Source: Armigeres subalbatus | Lineage: Eukaryota; Arthropoda; Insecta; Diptera; Culicidae | Length of the DNA: 64,000 nucleotides | Assembly: GCF_024139115.2 (NCBI RefSeq) | Contig: NC_085139.1 | Coordinates: forward strand, 67,499,203 to 67,563,202 | Reading direction: 5' to 3' | Part shown: piece after piece, positions 23,740 to 34,855 of the stretch | Position numbering within the stretch: the stretch's first letter is position 1 | Layout of the letters: each line of letters begins with the position of its first letter | Program-made: the position numbers and the translations under genes | Notes under the pieces: model-generated | The model's input: the letters and a program-made list of their open reading frames with translations, nothing else | What the model was told of the DNA's origin: nothing | Database searches by the model: none

Positions 23740-24680
23740 ATATTCGGCTATTACGCTATTCGGCCAACCGATTTTTCAGCCAAAGGAAATGACATTCTCG
23801 GCCAAATAACATATTTTGATTTTGACATCAAATTGATTCAAGATTTGTTTACAAATATTGCTAGAGATTACTAAATTGAATGATATGACATCAAACTGTG
23901 TACTTATTTTGTTATCGGAAGCCAATATCAAAATTAGCTTTCGATTTAATCTCATCGACAGCAGGAAAAGTTTTTTTTCCTTTTTTGTTTTTACTTACCA
24001 CGAAAAACCGAAAACCTCATTAATAAAGATATTAATAATAAATAAATAAGTTTTTTACTTGATTCACAGTAAGATTTTTCTGTTATACGTTTGTTATTTT
24101 AACCGTTAAAACGACCAAGAAGATATCAAATTAAGTAACCATAATCAATGGTATCACAACATTAAAACAAGTTATTGATTTGCTCTCAAGCTTTGCTTGG
24201 GTAGACTTCTACCAAATAGTCTTTTCGTTTGAACAACATATTCGGCCAAACAACTTTCAGCCTTGTGGCCTTCAGCCAAATAAATTTCTGCCGAACGACT
24301 TTGCCATTCACAAATTTAATTTCAATGAGATTTTTTTTAAATTTCAACCGTAAATCCTTCGCAATTTTTCACACGAAGTTTTGCTTAGTTTTTACGGAGA
24401 GCTTTTCGAAATTTGAACTAGAAATTGCATGAAATTTTCATGGAAATCATAAGTATCTTCACGATACATTCTCAGTTTCAACGAGATGTTGTAAAGATCT
24501 ATCAGGAAATTATACGGAAGTTCCACTGAATCTTCGGAATTTCCACTGAAAAATGGACTTCTTCAAATTTGAATCGGCGTGAAAGTTATAGATCAGCGGC
24601 GTGACAAATTTTAAACGGCGGCGCACCGATGCAAAACTGTCGGCGGCGGCGGCGCACACCTCTAGGTGCGAGACCACCTT

Positions 24681-25644
24681 TTAGGCGGTTGATGTGAATT
24701 GAACAAGCCCCTTGACTTAACTTGAATGCGAATTGAGTACCTAATGTGGAATTTAAATTGGACAGGGGAATAAACCAACTTAGTTGGATTCAAATGACTA
24801 GGCACAAATTGAACATGGTGTTTGCTTGTGTTTAAAAATTGGCCAAGGAACCGGTCCCCGGGATCAAAATGGCCTAGGAACCCATGAAGATTGTTATGTC
24901 TCTTTATTTTCGAAGTGCAGGGCCTCTAGGTACTCTAGGCTCAAGATTCTAATAAAATTCCCAAATTCATCAACACAAAAAAAAACAAATTGCGAAAAAA
25001 TCATTCCTGGAGTTGGCGAAATCTAAACAACTATTTAAAACCGAAATAAATGTGATTTTATCATAAATTTAATAAAGATCAGAATAAATTCCGCTTCTTT
25101 AGGTGAAAATCTTGAGAATGATAAAAGAATATTAAGCACATGTAATTAAAATGTAGTAATTTGTTTTCTAAAGAGGAGTTGGTAACAAAAGGGTTCATGA
25201 TAGCCTTGAAATAATTGCATGTCACCCATGAAGGTATTGCGTCATCATTGGTATCGATAGTTTCTTCAAGTTTTAGATTGATATCGTTTAGCATGTTGAA
25301 TTTCGTTCTGAATAGCATCGCCTTTTAAAAACCATAAGTATCTCATCTTTGAGATGCATACATTAATGGAACAGTACCTGTCAAAATCTATTTGTGACAA
25401 CACAAGTGGATATGAAAACTTGAATCCATGGAGGTGATCTCAAATTAACCTTAGAATGTTTGGGACTTTGAAGCAATTCAGTCCCTCTTCAGCATCAGCA
25501 AAAGAATCAATTACTCAAGTCAATCATTAATTCGTAAGTACTCGGTATATGGGTAATGATTAGCAGAAACGGATGTTCTTCTTGACTTCATGGAAACCAC
25601 ATCAATCTACCTAGCGGATCTTTTTTTTGTTTTAGAGTTACTGT
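24681..25644. other. Unassigned AT-rich DNA
   Basis: Only short open frames; no protein, RNA or element recognised. Confidence 0.45.
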
Positions 25645-25723
25645 ACTGCCGCTAACCGCAAGTCGAGCACATCTGTATATGGACGCCATATACAGATGTG
25701 CTCGACTTGCGGTTAGCGGCAGT
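25645..25723. repeat. Perfect 38-bp inverted repeat with 3-base loop
   Basis: Arms 25645-25682 and 25686-25723 are exact reverse complements (ACTGCCGCTAACCGCAAGTC at the outer end), separated by ACG. The outer ACTGCC resembles the ends of the MITE at 39274-39418, so this may be a minimal MITE or foldback. No clear target-site duplication. Confidence 0.9.
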
Positions 25724-26849
25724 TTAGAACTTAGCAAGTTATTTTTATAAGAAGGTTTACTACAGGATATTGTTTAAAAATATGATAATTGCTTTTTGCC
25801 TTTTAAACAAAATTAATTTACCTAGATATAATTTTTGGATATTTTCGATTATATAAAACTGCTGTAAATCATGAGGTTTCCTATCAAAATTTCGATTTTG
25901 TTGTGAACACTCGACCTTTCGGGTCATCTTTCGTGTACTAGAATGACCGAACAGCCAGAGATGGTGTGGAAGATTATGACCAACGTTTGCTTGCTGCAAT
26001 TACGTGTCTCAATCAATATTAATAAAGCAAACGGCGGGGAAAATTTCCTGAGGATGATCAGGCGGAGGGAGAGGTGGTAAACGAGTACAATGTACAATGG
26101 AACTGCTAAGTTAGAACGCAAATAGCCAGAAACAAATCTAAATGACCGATGAGCTGATAGCCACCAATGATTTTTGAGAATGGGATTCGGATTAATGCTG
26201 GGATAGGAGGGAAGTCAAACTACACAATGAAATAGATCGCGCAATAATTTTCTATTTCGAGAGTCATCATGAGAACGTATGATACAAGTTGGCTAGTATC
26301 AGTATAGCGATGCCGTAGAACCTCTTTTTACGCTCCCTCTTTTTACGATCTTATTTTCGCACTGAAAATTCGAAATAGCGCTACCTCTTTTTACGCCTAA
26401 GGAGCGTAAAAAACAGTTTCAGAGGTTTTTCTTTAAGATGAAGAAAGTACCTACCCACCTTAGTTGTTTTTGGAACAGAATTTATACTTGCATGCTAGAT
26501 AGTATTCCTCGTTGTAACGGAGGCAGCTATTGGACAATTTCAGAAAATCGTTGTAACTAAATTTTCAAATGGCTATATATCAGTGGTTTTGACGTAGAGC
26601 TACGTCTGTCTTTTCTATATTGGGGTACACTTTACGATTGCAAAAAATCATCATCGTCAAATTGTCACGAAAATATGATAGACTTTGATCATGTCTCGAT
26701 GAATTTTCAATTTTCTTGGACCATTCGATCAAGGAAGAGTTAACGCTTCATACCCGATGTACACTGAAGTAGTTTTTACGCGGTTTCATTGACACGGATC
26801 GCTTTTTACGCGATTTTTTTTTTCACTCAAATTTCGGGATTTTCACGGT
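25724..26849. other. Unassigned DNA with TTTTTACGC-type repeats
   Basis: No gene recognised. 26325-26420 and 26770-26850 carry repeated CTTTTTACGC / GCGTAAAAA motifs, which continue on the other side of the RTE insertion (28988-29030). Confidence 0.45.
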
Positions 26850-26860
26850 TTTTTCAGACA

Positions 26861-28976
26861 TTCATTAATTTAGTTTACATCTGAACAGATAACACTGAAT
26901 CAACAATTTGACGCCACAATACACAGTTCGAGGCCGCATCTCTCCATCCTCGAATGCGCCCACGCTCGCCAAGTCGTTTTGCACCTGGTCTGCCCACCTC
27001 GCTCGCTGCGCTCCACGCCGTCTCGTACCTGACGGATCAGAAGCGAACACCATATTTGCAGGGTTGCTGTCCGGCATTCTTGCAACATGCCCTGCCCATC
27101 GTACCCTTCCGGCGTTAGCTGCCTTCTGGATACTGGGTTCGCCGTAGAGCTGGGCGAGCTTGTGGTTCATTCTTCGCCGCCACATACCGTCTTCTTGCAC
27201 ACTGCCAAAGATGGTCCTAAGCACCCGTCTCTGGAATACTCCGAGTGCTTGCAAGACCTCCTCGAGCATTGTCCATGTTCCATGTCCGTGGAAGACTACC
27301 GGTCTTATAAGCGTCTTGTACATGACACATTTGGTGCGGTTGCGAATCTTTTTTGACCGCAGTTTCTTCTGGAGCTCGTAGTAGGCCCGACTTCCACAGA
27401 TGATGCGCCTTTGTATTTCACGACTAACATTGTTGTCGGCCGTTAGCAAGGATCGACGAATTCCTCGACCACCTCGAAGGTATCCCCGTCTATCGTCACA
27501 CTGCTTCCCAGGCGAGCCCTGTCGCGCTCGGTTCCGCCGACAATGTCCATGTCATCCGCGAAACAAATAAATTGACTGGATCTGTTGAAAATCATACCCC
27601 GGCTGTTACACCCGGCTCTCCGCATGACACCTTCTAGCGCAACTTAGTCTTAGTCCCCGGCGCGATTCGAACGAACTGGAGTGTTCGCCCGAAATCTTCA
27701 CACAGTTTTGCACACCATCCACCGTTGCTTTGATCAGTCTGGTAAGCTTCCCAGGGAAGCTGTTCTCGTCCATAATTTTCCATAGCTCTACGCGGTTTAT
27801 ACTGTCGTACCTTTCGATCACCACACGTTCGTCCGTCAAGATGCTCCCATCCTTATCCCTGCACATTTCGGCTTGCGGCACGAAGCCTTTGCGGGATGCG
27901 TTGAGTTTCTGATAGAACTTGCGTGTTTCTTGAGAACGGCACAGCTGTTCCATCTCATCGCACTCTGCTTCCTCCAGACGGCGTTTCTTCTCCTAAAAAA
28001 GGCGGATCTGCTGTCACCGCTTCCGTCTATAACGTTCCACGTTCTGCCGGGTACCGGGTCCCATATACCCGACGTTGTTCTCCGCTGCGTCGTTAATGGC
28101 TGCTTTGACTGTATTCCAGCAGTCCTCAAGAGAGGCTCCATCGAGCTCACCCTCTTCCAGCAGTGCTGCCTCGAGATACCACGCGTATGCAGTGGCGACA
28201 TCAGGTTGCTTCAGTCGCTCTAGGTCGCACCGTGGCGGTCGTCGGCACCGAACATTGTTGATGACGGATAGTTTTGGGCGCAGTTTAACCATCACCAGAT
28301 AGTGGTCAGAGTCGATGTTAGCGCCACGATATGCCCTGACGTCGATAATGTCGAAGAAGTGCCGTCCATCAATCAGAACGTGGTCGATTTGTGATTCTGT
28401 CTGCAGTGGTGATCTCCAGGTGTACCGATACGGGAGGCTGTGTTAGAAGTAGGTGCTGCGAATGGCCATATTCTTGGAGACGGCGAAAGCAATTAGTCGT
28501 AGGCCGTGTTTGTGCAGTGGTTTTCGCCGATGGTTCCGGTCCGTACTCGCTTGTTGATTGTTCGTTGCGTATGTTTTTTAAAGGCTGGCTTGCAGGGCCT
28601 GACACCAAACCCCCTTATTTTCCAGAGGACCATTCCTCCTTATTCCCGGTGGACCATGGTGCACAGTTTCACTTAGAGTCCCTCTGGCACTCGGACGATG
28701 ATCAGCCGCCCCTAACATGGAGAACAGACGCTCAGTAAGATTTGCACCTCCGGAGAGGAGCAAACCCCCCTTCCCTGTCAGCATAGGACCATAGTTTCCA
28801 CCGAGGTTGGTTACCCGATCTTCCCCAAGGTTGCTCGTATCCCGACCAGCACCACGGGGAGGTAGGGATAGGAGTTGCTGGGTAAGAGGCTAAGGACCGC
28901 GAGATGGGGTCTATTTTATTCCTTCGGGTACGCGAAGTAGCAATGGTACGCTTTACCCAGCATTTGCCGTGCCGTG
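26861..28976 (-). mobile_element. RTE-clade retrotransposon, internally deleted, 11-bp TSD
   Basis: Minus-strand RTE sequence from a 5' region through part of the APE endonuclease, a linker, a shortened reverse transcriptase and the C-terminal domain. The direct repeat TTTTTCAGACA at 26850-26860 and 28977-28987 flanks it exactly. Removing the element restores a continuous TTTTTACG-type repeat, which supports the boundaries. Confidence 0.82.
26870..28600 (-). pseudogene. RTE ORF2 remnant
   Basis: Recognisable parts in 5'-3' order on the minus strand, in changing frames: endonuclease end (DHYLVMVKLRPKLSVIN, near 28280-28310), linker (ERLKQPDVATAYAW, 28200), the second half of the RT from DENSFPGKLTRLIKATVDG (27730) through SRRGLR (27660) and FADDMDIVGG (27550), and the C-terminal HGTWTMLEE...RVRWAGHVARMPDSN domain (26870-27449). 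The first catalytic Asp motif of the RT is absent: the frame passes straight from the linker (VVIERYDS) to the helix after it, so a deletion removed that part. Frameshifts near 27445, 27615 and 27840-28010 add to the damage. Confidence 0.8.
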
Positions 28977-28987
28977 TTTTTCAGACA

Positions 28988-29033
28988 AATTTTGGGATTT
29001 ACGCGGTTTTTTACGTTGTTTTAAGCGGCCCAT
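28988..29033. other. Host repeat DNA between two RTE insertions
   Basis: Short segment with GGGATTTACGCGG sequence that matches the left flank of the minus-strand RTE copy, confirming both insertions went into the same older repeat. Confidence 0.6.
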
Positions 29034-29046
29034 ATCCTCCGCGTGA

Positions 29047-30480
29047 TGAGGCACTGGCTAGAGCGCTGCACTGGGTCATTACCAAGATTTGGGAGGAGGA
29101 AGTTTTGCCGCAGGAGTGGATGGAAGGTGTCGTGTGTCCCATCTACAAAAAGGGCGATAAGCTGGATTGTAGCAACTACCGCGCAATCACATTGCTGAAC
29201 GCCGCCTACAAGGTACTCTCCCAAATTTTAGGCCGTCGACTAGCACCAACTGCAAGGGAGTTCGTGGGGCAGTACCAGGCGGGTTTTATGGGCGAACGCT
29301 CCACCACGGACCAGGTGTTTGCCATTCGCCAAGTACTGCAGAAATGCCGCGAATACAACGTGCCCACACATCATCTATTCATCGACTTCAAAGCCGCATA
29401 TGATACAATCGATCGGGACCAGCTATGGCAGCTAATGCACGAACACGGTTTTCCGGATAAACTGACACGGTTGATCAAAGCGACGATGGATCGGGTGATG
29501 TGCGTAGTTCGAGTTTCAGGGTCATTCTCGAGTCCCTTCGAAACCCGCAGAGGGTTACGGCAAGGTGATGGTCTTTCGTGTTTGCTATTCAACATCGCTT
29601 TGGAAGGTGTAATACGAAGAGCAGGGATTAACACGAGTGGTACAATTTTCAATAAGTCCGTCCAGCTATTTGGTTTCGCCGACGACATAGATATTATGGC
29701 ACGTAACTTTGAGAAGATGGAGGAAGCCTACATCAGACTGAAGAGGGAAGCTAAGCGGATCGGACTAGTCATCAACACGTCGAAGACGAAGTACATGATA
29801 GGAAGAGGTTCAAGAGAAGACAATGTGAGCCACCCACCGCGAGTTTGCATCGGTGGTGACGAAATCGAGGTGGTAGAAGAATTTGTGTACTTGGGCTCAC
29901 TGGTGACTGCCGAAAATGACACCAGCAGAGAAATTCGGAGACGCATAGTGGCTGGAAATCGTACGTACTTTGGACTCCGCAAGACGCTCCGATCGAATAG
30001 AGTTCGCCGCCGTACCAAACTGACAATCTACAAAACGCTAATTAGACCGGTAGTCCTCTACGGACACGAGACCTGGACGATGCTCGTGGAGGACCAACGC
30101 GCACTTGGAGTTTTCGAAAGGAAAGTGCGTACCATCTATGGTGGGGTGCAGATGGCGGACGGTACGTGGAGGAGGTGAATGAACCACGAATTGCATCAGC
30201 TGTTGGGAGAACCATCCATCGTTCACACCGCGAAAATCGGACGACTGCGATGGGCCGGGCACGTAGCCAGAATGTCGGACAGTAACCCGGTGAAAATGGT
30301 TCTCGACAACGATCCGACGGGCACAAGAAGGCGAGGTGCGCAGCGGCAAGGTGGATCGATCAGGTGGAAGATGACTTGCGGACCCTCCGTAGACTGCGTG
30401 GTTGGCGACGTGTAGCCATGGACCGAGCCGAATGGAGAAGACTCTTATATACCGCACAGGCCACTTCGGCCTTAGTCTGA
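29047..30480 (+). pseudogene. RTE ORF2 reverse transcriptase
   Basis: A long frame carries the RT: VVCPIYKKGDKLDCSNYRAI, HHLFIDFKAAYDTIDRDQLW (first catalytic Asp), RRGLRQGDGLSCLLFNIAL and LFGFADDIDIMA (FADD box), then RPVVLYGHETWTML and the C-terminal domain. Codons upstream of 29047 are flanking DNA, not element. Comparison with 11439-11808 identifies two lesions: a TGA at 30176-30178 where the other copy has CGA, a CpG-type transition, and loss of one G at about 30345 (GCAGCGGCAAGG against GCAGCGGGCAAGG). Both fall in the C-terminal domain; the catalytic core frame is open. Confidence 0.85.
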
Positions 30481-30494
30481 ATAAATAAATAATA
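29047..30494 (+). mobile_element. RTE-clade retrotransposon, 5'-truncated, 13-bp TSD
   Basis: The direct repeat ATCCTCCGCGTGA at 29034-29046 and 30495-30507 brackets the insertion exactly. The element starts inside ORF2, lacks the endonuclease, and ends with AATAAATAAATAATA, the simple-repeat tail expected for RTE. It points the opposite way from the neighbouring copy. Confidence 0.9.
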
Positions 30495-30575
30495 ATCCTC
30501 CGCGTGAACTCCAGTATGTTACAATATTTATGTATTTATGAAAACTTGCAAAACAGTTTGCCAATCGGTTTCGGT

Positions 30576-30718
30576 CAGAGTGTATGTAATTAAGAGTGGT
30601 GACATGTGCCGCATTTGACAGGTCTCCTGCTCGTTTGGAACACGATTTTGTATGGGAATGACAGATAAATTTTGTTCGAATTCTGACAGTGTCGCCACTC
30701 TTAATTACATACACTCTG
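30576..30718. mobile_element. 143-bp hAT-type MITE with 8-bp TSD
   Basis: Starts CAGAGTGTATGTAATTAAGA and ends with its reverse complement; the inverted match runs about 28 bp with one mismatch (GTGGTGAC against GTGGCGAC). Exact direct repeat GTTTCGGT at 30568-30575 and 30719-30726. The CAG...CTG ends and the 8-bp duplication suggest hAT mobilisation. Confidence 0.9.
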
Positions 30719-30750
30719 GTTTCGGTGAATCAGTCAGTCTAGTAAGTGCA

Positions 30751-30965
30751 TCGCAAGCTTCTTCTTCCATAGCACTACATTCCAACTGGAACTTGGCCTG
30801 CTTTTCAACTAAGTAATCTATTAGAATTTATTTAGCTAATAAGCTAAAGTTTTTTTTGCCCGCCTTTGCATTACTACGTGTGGCAAAGTCAATGGATACA
30901 CTATGCCCAGGGTGTCGAGAATGTTTCCCACCCGAAAACATCCTAGATTGGATCCAAAATCGATC
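30751..30965 (-). mobile_element. Feilai-like SINE fragment
   Basis: Minus-strand body of the SINE: GTCGAGAATGTTTCCCACCC region and CACTATGCCCAGGGTGTCGA at the promoter-proximal side, and the CTTCTTCTTCCATAGC tail at 30760-30775. The head with box B is diverged. Confidence 0.65.
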
Positions 30966-31318
30966 TGTTTGATGGCAGCTTCTCGCTTACATCTATTGAC
31001 GTAGAGTAAAGGGGCTCGGAATCTTCGTCACTGCTGCCATGGATGCGTTCTGGGAAACTTTCTTCGGCTTGTTTTGTTGATTTCTAGATGTCTGCCGGAG
31101 TAAACGCAAAGTCCGACGCAATTATTATCAATATTAAACTGTCAAACTTCTTTGTCGCGTCGTGTTGCATCGCGCCTGCATGACAGCCTATAGCTTTAAC
31201 GATGGGCTTTTCTGAGCCACCGGGGGTTTAGACTGACTTAGTGGCGGATGCTTAGCCTCTGTTCCAGTTTGCGTCGGTGATGGTTACAGCGGTACACTAT
31301 CAGCCATGGTTGTGTTGT
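30966..31318. other. Unassigned DNA
   Basis: No element or gene recognised. Confidence 0.4.
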
Positions 31319-31600
31319 AATGAATCGCCTACTTTGAGCGGCACACTAGGAGTTAACTTTCGGAAATCAGTATGGCGAAAGACATTTAAAGTTTAATATT
31401 TCAGCATTATCATAATCATCTTAATCGAAAAAATATTTGGAAGGCGTAGTACCAGACACCTTCATACATAACTGGTACCAAATAGATTTTCGTGAAAAGT
31501 TCCTGCTGTTGAGAAATCCTGCGTTAGATGTCTTTCGCCATACAAACTTCAGGTGGTTAACTCATGCCGGACATTTTGACATATAGATTAGCGAAATCTC
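31319..31600 (+). repeat. Dispersed repeat with GTATGGCGAAAGACAT inverted ends, copy A
   Basis: Contains AGTATGGCGAAAGACAT at 31370-31387 and its inverted counterpart near 31526-31545, so the core (about 31350-31563) has inverted ends like a MITE. Similarity to copy B (32690-33091, opposite orientation) extends outward to TAATGAATCGCC. Confidence 0.75.
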
Positions 31601-32461
31601 AGTTAAAGTATATTGGAACATTCTCACCAAATAAATCCATTATTGTGTTATTCCGGGCCTTTCTAGGACCGGCCTTGGTTGATATGAGTGATACTCATCA
31701 CATTTTCTAATACATTATAGAATATACTGAATGTTAACAGTTACATGAAGATCCATGCTAGAACACAATCACCAAACTTTTCCTGCTCCTTCAGCGCTAC
31801 CTAATGTTGATACTAAAATAACCTCACCGTACACTGTAGCTGTGTCTGTCTAAATCCAGAATGCAGCTCAAAATATTCGTTGAAATACCGCACATTGCTC
31901 GAAAGCTTTTCCGTTACCCCTATTACACTGTCAATATAAACGCACTGATTGATGTGATTTGAATTCGGCAACACAGAATGGCGATGTATGGAGCTTCCTA
32001 ACAACCAAAACTTTTTTTTTCTCTTCGTCCGAATGCACACGTGGAATCAACAAAACGCGCAGCAGCAAATGTTTTGTGCTGTCATCCTTGGGCACGGACT
32101 ACTTCGTTTTTTCTTGATCGCGGTTTCAACATGCTAGCCCAAAACGCGTATTTTCCATACACATTCTTGCACATTTGTACGTTCATTTAATTTAACGGAT
32201 GTGATGAAATTTGGCTGATAAGTTTAGTCACCAGATGAATCATTACACAAATGTATCATGCGTTTCCATACGCTGTTATGATTATATGGTGCTGAACATT
32301 TTTACTGAAAATACTTACCGTTCTCCCTGCCCCTGGTAGGCCCATTTTTGCCTGAAAAACACTCGTGGGGACATCTGGGTTTTTTTTCTGAATTTATTTT
32401 TAATTTGAGAGGGTTCGAAAAAAAAATTTCTTCTGGAAAGTTTATCTCTGGGGGGTGGAGT
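31601..32461. other. Unassigned DNA
   Basis: Short open frames only. The CATTCTTGCACATTTGTACG segment near 32160 has a diverged relative at 55355-55390, so part of it is dispersed repeat. Confidence 0.4.
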
Positions 32462-32620
32462 GTTTATGTCCAAACCATGAAAATAACTCCCACGCCGTTG
32501 AAGCGACGAAGGAGGTCCTACTTTGTGACCAAAAATCTCGAAATTTTCTCAATAAATCAACTAACGCCACCAGTCGATTTTAGAGGTCGAAAGCTAGAAT
32601 AGCAACAGCATCGCGAATAC
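32462..32620 (+). repeat. Dispersed repeat (CGACGAAGGAGGTCCTA), copy 1
   Basis: Shares GCGACGAAGGAGGTCCTA, ACCAAAAATCTCG, ATCAACTAACGCCA and TTTTAGAGGTCGAAA with the reverse complement of 51440-51610. Two divergent copies of one unnamed family. Confidence 0.75.
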
Positions 32621-32689
32621 AAATTTACTGTCGACCAGTGTTATTAGAATGAATTATTGGCAGTGGCTGATATTCTACCCGCCGCTGCT

Positions 32690-33091
32690 ACATCCAAGCG
32701 CTATAGTATATGCGCAAAATAGCCAGCATGAGTTATCCGCCAGAAATTTGTATGGCGAAAGACATCTAATGCGGGTGTTCTCAAAATTAGGAACTTTTCA
32801 TGAAAAAATATTTGGTACCGGTTATGTAGGAAGCCCAAGCAGCACAAGTTTAATGAAACTGGTTACAGCAACCTAATTGTGACTAAATCGGGTCACACAT
32901 AAGCTACTGTGTTCTATGCACAACATGTGTGCTGCTCGAGAGGTGTCCGCTACTACGCCTACCAAATATTTTTTCGATTAAGGTGATTAATTTTGAGATA
33001 TCGAGCCTTAGATGCCTTTCGCCATACTGATTTCCGCAAGTTAACTCCTAGTGTGCTGCTGTAAGCACGCTCAAAGCAGGCGATTCATTAG
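32690..33091 (-). repeat. Dispersed repeat with GTATGGCGAAAGACAT inverted ends, copy B, interrupted
   Basis: Reverse-oriented copy of 31319-31600. Around the MITE at 32834-32939 the repeat reads continuously (GTACCGGTTATGTAGGA then GGTGTCCGC), as the uninterrupted copy A shows. Confidence 0.75.
32834..32939. mobile_element. AGCAGCACA MITE, copy 1
   Basis: About 106 bp, begins CCCAAGCAGCACAAG and ends GTGTGCTGCTCGAG. The interior GGTTACAGCAACCTAATTGT and GGGTCACACATAAG match copies at 47116 and 52456. It lies inside dispersed repeat copy B. Confidence 0.8.
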
Positions 33092-34176
33092 AATAGTGTC
33101 TATGGAAACGAATGGTGTTTTGTAGTTGTTAATGTTTAGAATTTTGATCACGATGTAGGTTTAATCCCAGATGAAAACCCATGATTAAATATATGCGAGC
33201 AACGCCGTACTGAGTTAATAGAGCAGTAAGATCTCGCCCAATTTGAGTCATAGTTATTGATTGGAGGAAGTCGATTTGTATGAAATTTGTAACGACAAAA
33301 AAATGAATACCCATCGCCAAGGAATGCTTTGTTGTTGGGTTAGAAATGTGAATAAACATCTCTTAAAGTTGCCAATTTAGTGAGTATTACTTACCCTGTT
33401 CAATTTTCATATTTACGAAAACATCTCAAATTAAACTACACATGCTTCTCATCCAGAATGTTACCGCAAAAGTCAGGAGTGCATGATAAGCATTAAATGG
33501 AATTGAATGAAAGCTCTTTCCTTTCAAATATAAAACAAAGATCGGATCAAAACGGGTCTATTTCCAGTTACAGATCAATCATTGCGCATGTCAAGAATGG
33601 CAAAGCTCACCATGACAATACATATTTTTTACCACTTGTTGCACACGTCTTTTTGCTTGATAAGCTTAAGCTACTAGTAAACAAGATCTTGTTTTTGTTT
33701 ATTTGTAACAACCATCATTACAAGCAATTTCCAAGCGTGAGCTTAGTTTATTTCAACTTTTTTTTTATCAGAACGCAGTACATGTAAATATTTACTGGAT
33801 TCACCGATGGTGTTGTTTGTGGCTTGTTACTATATGTGAAAACTGCAAATGGACCGTCATAATATAGGGTAGGAAAGGATATACTTACAGATAAAAAGTG
33901 TGAATAGCGCACAAAAGCGTTTTTTTTTAAACTATCGTTTATTTGGAAGGTTCATCACAAAAGCGTTTACTAGTTGGAACTAACAAACGAGACATTACCT
34001 ACTACACGTGACTATATTACGCAACGTTAATGTCGATCAGTCGCGCAATTGCTTTACAAAGGACAATTTGTATGATCTGCTGAATATGCCTTTTGCGTTT
34101 CTCGAGAAGGGTTTTTTTTTGTATAGAGAGCGGACTGGTCTTCAGTGTGTCAAAAAAAAGTGCTTATAAGAGAAAA
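33092..34176. other. Unassigned DNA
   Basis: AT-rich with short open frames; no gene or element recognised. Confidence 0.4.
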
Positions 34177-34230
34177 TAACGTGAGCCACCCACCGCGACT
34201 TCAAATCGGTTGTGATAAAAGCAGCCGCTG
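34177..34230 (+). mobile_element. RTE fragment upstream of the long-TIR transposon
   Basis: GTGAGCCACCCACCGCGACTT followed by ATCGGTTGTGAT resembles RTE ORF2 at 29825-29860 (GTGAGCCACCCACCGCGAG). Further downstream similarity is lost. Confidence 0.65.
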
Positions 34231-34338
34231 ATGAAGGATTAACGAGTATTGGATGGCTTTAAAATAATGGAATAGAGGCATTCCACGGGGGCATGTCAGT
34301 CGATCCTGAGCGACCATTTCGAAAATATTTGAAACTCT

Positions 34339-34855
34339 GCACAGTTTTTCAATTTCATCTAAATCGTCATTTTTCGATATCAAATCTTCATATTGAGTCA
34401 CGACTAACTTTTCAAAAGGGTGTATGTGAAAATGGTTCAAAAATATTTAAAAAGCTGCACAGCAAAAACGGAATGTTCGATTGTTATGATTTTTCAGCAA
34501 AGTTAGACAACTAAATGGTGATTCTTAAGAAAATGTGCACAGCAAAAAAAATTTTTTTCCTTTAAAAATATCATTTTGTCACAAAACTCAAATATCTCAA
34601 AACCCTATCTTTTTCGAACGTAATTTTTTTAGGGAAAACGGTCCATTATATTAGCTATCTACCATAAAAATTTGGTGATGGTAAACTAATAAACAAAAAA
34701 GTTATGACATTTCAAACATTTCACAATTTTCACATTTAGTAATAAAATTTTTTTTTTTGTGTAAGTTATTTCGAGAATTGCTGTTTGATGCAGATTTTAT
34801 TGTTAAGGGACGTGATTTAAACAAGTTGTTTTCATGATATTTTGATTTAATTATT
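34339..34855 (+). repeat. Left terminal inverted repeat of the 3.8-kb transposon
   Basis: Matches 37600-38117 in reverse complement, for example ATGGTAGATAGCTAATATAA on one side against its complement on the other. AT-rich with many poly-T/poly-A tracts. The inner end fades near ATGATATT. Confidence 0.85.

Larger units (their letters stand above)
18060..24680. repeat. Composite 'GGCCGAA' repeat with partly inverted arms, holding nested insertions
   Basis: Both ends are GC-rich GGCGGCGG-type sequence (18080-18165, and 24580-24665 in inverted sense). Inside come degenerate GAAATTCACGGAAA-like units (18240-18790; 22740-23240; 24320-24560), then degenerate units of the type CATTTGGCCGAAAATG (19080-20530; 22270-22740; 23740-24300). 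One block is clearly inverted: 19082-19126 against 22688-22745 share AAGAAATTCTTGG, ATTCCATTG and CCGAAAGCGACA in opposite orientation. I read this as a foldback-like or repeatedly rearranged element into which other elements inserted. Exact boundaries are uncertain. Confidence 0.6.

Noticed and set aside
28904..29046. N-terminal extension of the RTE open frame
   Set aside because: The TSD at 29034-29046 shows that these codons are flanking DNA, not part of the element.
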